Of a stretch of 64,000 bases of DNA, positions 63,066 to 64,000 are shown one piece after another (the first letter of the stretch is position 1; each line of letters begins with the position of its first letter). A program made the position numbers and the translations under genes. Below the pieces are notes generated by a model. That model saw nothing but the letters and a program-made list of their open reading frames with translations, had not been told where the DNA came from and made no database searches. The stretch comes from Glaciecola sp965660625 (lineage in GTDB: Bacteria > Pseudomonadota > Gammaproteobacteria > Enterobacterales > Alteromonadaceae), in the NCBI GenBank assembly GCA_965660625.1, contig CBFIAR010000007.1:87819-151818 (forward strand). The letters are read 5' to 3'.

Positions 63066-63944
63066 TTATTTAATAAGTGGTGATAGTAATGTTGGATTTT
63101 TCACTAAGTTACGTACTCCGTGAGCATGATCTTCGTTGAACACGTTATTTTTACACCATTCGCCTACGTTATTGATGTCGACGACCGCAACTTCAGGTCT
63201 AACACTCCAAGTAACTTGTAATGGTGATGCTTTCTCATTATATGAGGGGCCTGTTGTTGAACCTAAATATTGGATTGGAACACCCATATTCGTTGGTACA
63301 TTCGGCGCCTGATAGTAACCATTTACTTGCTCTATTTTTGCTAGATCATCAAACTTGATAGCGTCATTATCATTAGCAAGCACAATTACTTGTCCTTCAA
63401 CGCGTAAGCCCGGATTCATTGTGCTGTCAGATAAACATGCACCTAGCGTCGGGCCAGGTTTTACGTCAGCAGATGAATATACAAAATGGACTTCCAAAGT
63501 ATCACCAGATTGCAAAGGGTCGCCTTTAGCTGCGCATATTTGGCTACTGACAGGCTTCATTTGCGCTGCAGAAAGCTTGCCATTGTATTTATAACCCGTA
63601 TTCTTTCCTTTACCGTCGCCGTTACCAGCATACGTGGTAAAGTCCCCACCTTTATGTTCTGCGTTTTTGTGAAAATGAATGTTGCACAGGTTAAGACCGC
63701 TGCGATTAGGCGCAGCGCCAAAGTTACGCAAGTTCGTACCATAGTCTTGTTCGATATCACGTGGTGATTGAGGACCATAGCCTTTGCCCTGTGTGTTCAC
63801 TTCAAGGGCTGCATTTTGGGCAGCGATGACACTGTCAGCTACTGATTGCGCGTTGACGGCAACGGCAGGGAACATCAGTGTCGAGACGGCAATAGCGACC
63901 GCAGTTGTTTTTACAGTTATTGCTTTCATGTTAATCATTATCAT
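63066..63944 (-). CDS. Exported delta-class carbonic anhydrase
   Basis: I start at the ATG at 63944, which has AGAGGAAAA before it; the longer frame to 63983 lacks a site. A signal peptide ends near VAVNA-QS. The core NLCNIHFHKNAEHKGGDFTTYAGNGDGKG (near residues 85-113) holds the His and Glu pattern I know from the delta-class carbonic anhydrase family first described in diatoms and now named in bacteria. It would convert CO2 and bicarbonate in the periplasm. Cys pairs (LCNIHF, SQICAAKG, LGACLSD, EWCKNN) suggest disulphides. Confidence 0.85.
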   Translation of the reverse strand: MIMINMKAITVKTTAVAIAVSTLMFPAVAVNAQSVADSVIAAQNAALEVNTQGKGYGPQSPRDIEQDYGTNLRNFGAAPNRSGLNLCNIHFHKNAEHKGGDFTTYAGNGDGKGKNTGYKYNGKLSAAQMKPVSSQICAAKGDPLQSGDTLEVHFVYSSADVKPGPTLGACLSDSTMNPGLRVEGQVIVLANDNDAIKFDDLAKIEQVNGYYQAPNVPTNMGVPIQYLGSTTGPSYNEKASPLQVTWSVRPEVAVVDINNVGEWCKNNVFNEDHAHGVRNLVKNPTLLSPLIK

Positions 63945-64000
63945 TTTTTCCTCTTTGCAAAGCGCGGAACACCAGTTTTTCATACTATATGAAAAGCGTG

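Overview
The window reads as chromosome of a marine gammaproteobacterium, most likely Alteromonadales (Alteromonas/Glaciecola-like). This is inferred from moderate to low GC, the glmU-DeoR regulator-glmS order, the paired GGDEF/EAL proteins, the beta-glucan hydrolases and the FNR-type regulation; no rRNA or tRNA gene was recognised. Layout: (1) 1-4.9 kb is core, with the end of an EamA transporter, glmU, a DeoR-family regulator with its own promoter and operator, and glmS. (2) 4,899-25,531 is a complete Tn7-family transposon of 20,633 bp. It sits 24 bp downstream of the glmS stop codon, is flanked by a perfect 5-bp target duplication (TCCCG), has related terminal inverted repeats, three tandem TnsB-type sites at the glmS-proximal (right-like) end and three spaced sites at the distal (left-like) end. 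It carries tnsA, tnsB, tnsC and tnsD but no tnsE and no CRISPR-Cas. (3) 25.5-26.3 kb, just outside the element, holds degenerate ~19-bp direct repeats that look like the end of an older Tn7-like insertion, plus a truncated gene. (4) 26.4-41 kb is core and signalling: a REC-PAS-GGDEF-EAL protein, moaA, fdhD, a periplasmic sugar dehydrogenase, an esterase, two response regulators, a upp remnant, a diguanylate cyclase, pckA and an ABC pair. (5) 40.7-57.6 kb has small c-type cytochromes, a DsrE-like protein, GH3 and GH16 beta-glucan hydrolases, two Crp/Fnr regulators, cbpA-cbpM, a beta-CASP nuclease, and a usp-DUF211-VIT-P-type ATPase-Na/Pi operon; FNR-type boxes stand upstream of several of these. 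(6) 57.7-64 kb has a Gld-like ABC system, a YcxB-like protein, a CDF transporter, a decayed OmpR-type regulator and a delta-class carbonic anhydrase.

Transposon cargo. Between the right-like end and tnsA lies a type I restriction-modification operon (hsdM, hsdS, a DUF4917/SIR2-like gene, hsdR) followed by a DUF3644 gene and a small helical protein. hsdM is broken by one missing base. Canonical Tn7 has tnsA at the right end, so this cargo placement is unusual. After tnsD comes a fusion protein ending in an antitoxin-like DUF2384 domain and a convergent AlpA-like regulator; the pair is tandemly duplicated and the second copy is decayed. The last segment before the left-like end is a tightly overlapping three-gene cassette: a TIGR04255-like protein, an HTH protein and an unknown 285-residue protein. 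It is the best candidate here for an undescribed defence or toxin-antitoxin system.

How the parts connect. glmS supplies the conserved TnsD target and the element leaves glmS intact. The FNR-type boxes at 41.29, 48.19, 49.74 and 51.86 kb suggest that cytochrome, stress-protein, regulator and nuclease genes respond together to low oxygen or nitrosative stress. One Crp/Fnr protein here keeps most of the FNR recognition helix but lacks the N-terminal cysteine cluster. All functional statements are from sequence reading and family knowledge; nothing was searched or computed beyond inspection.
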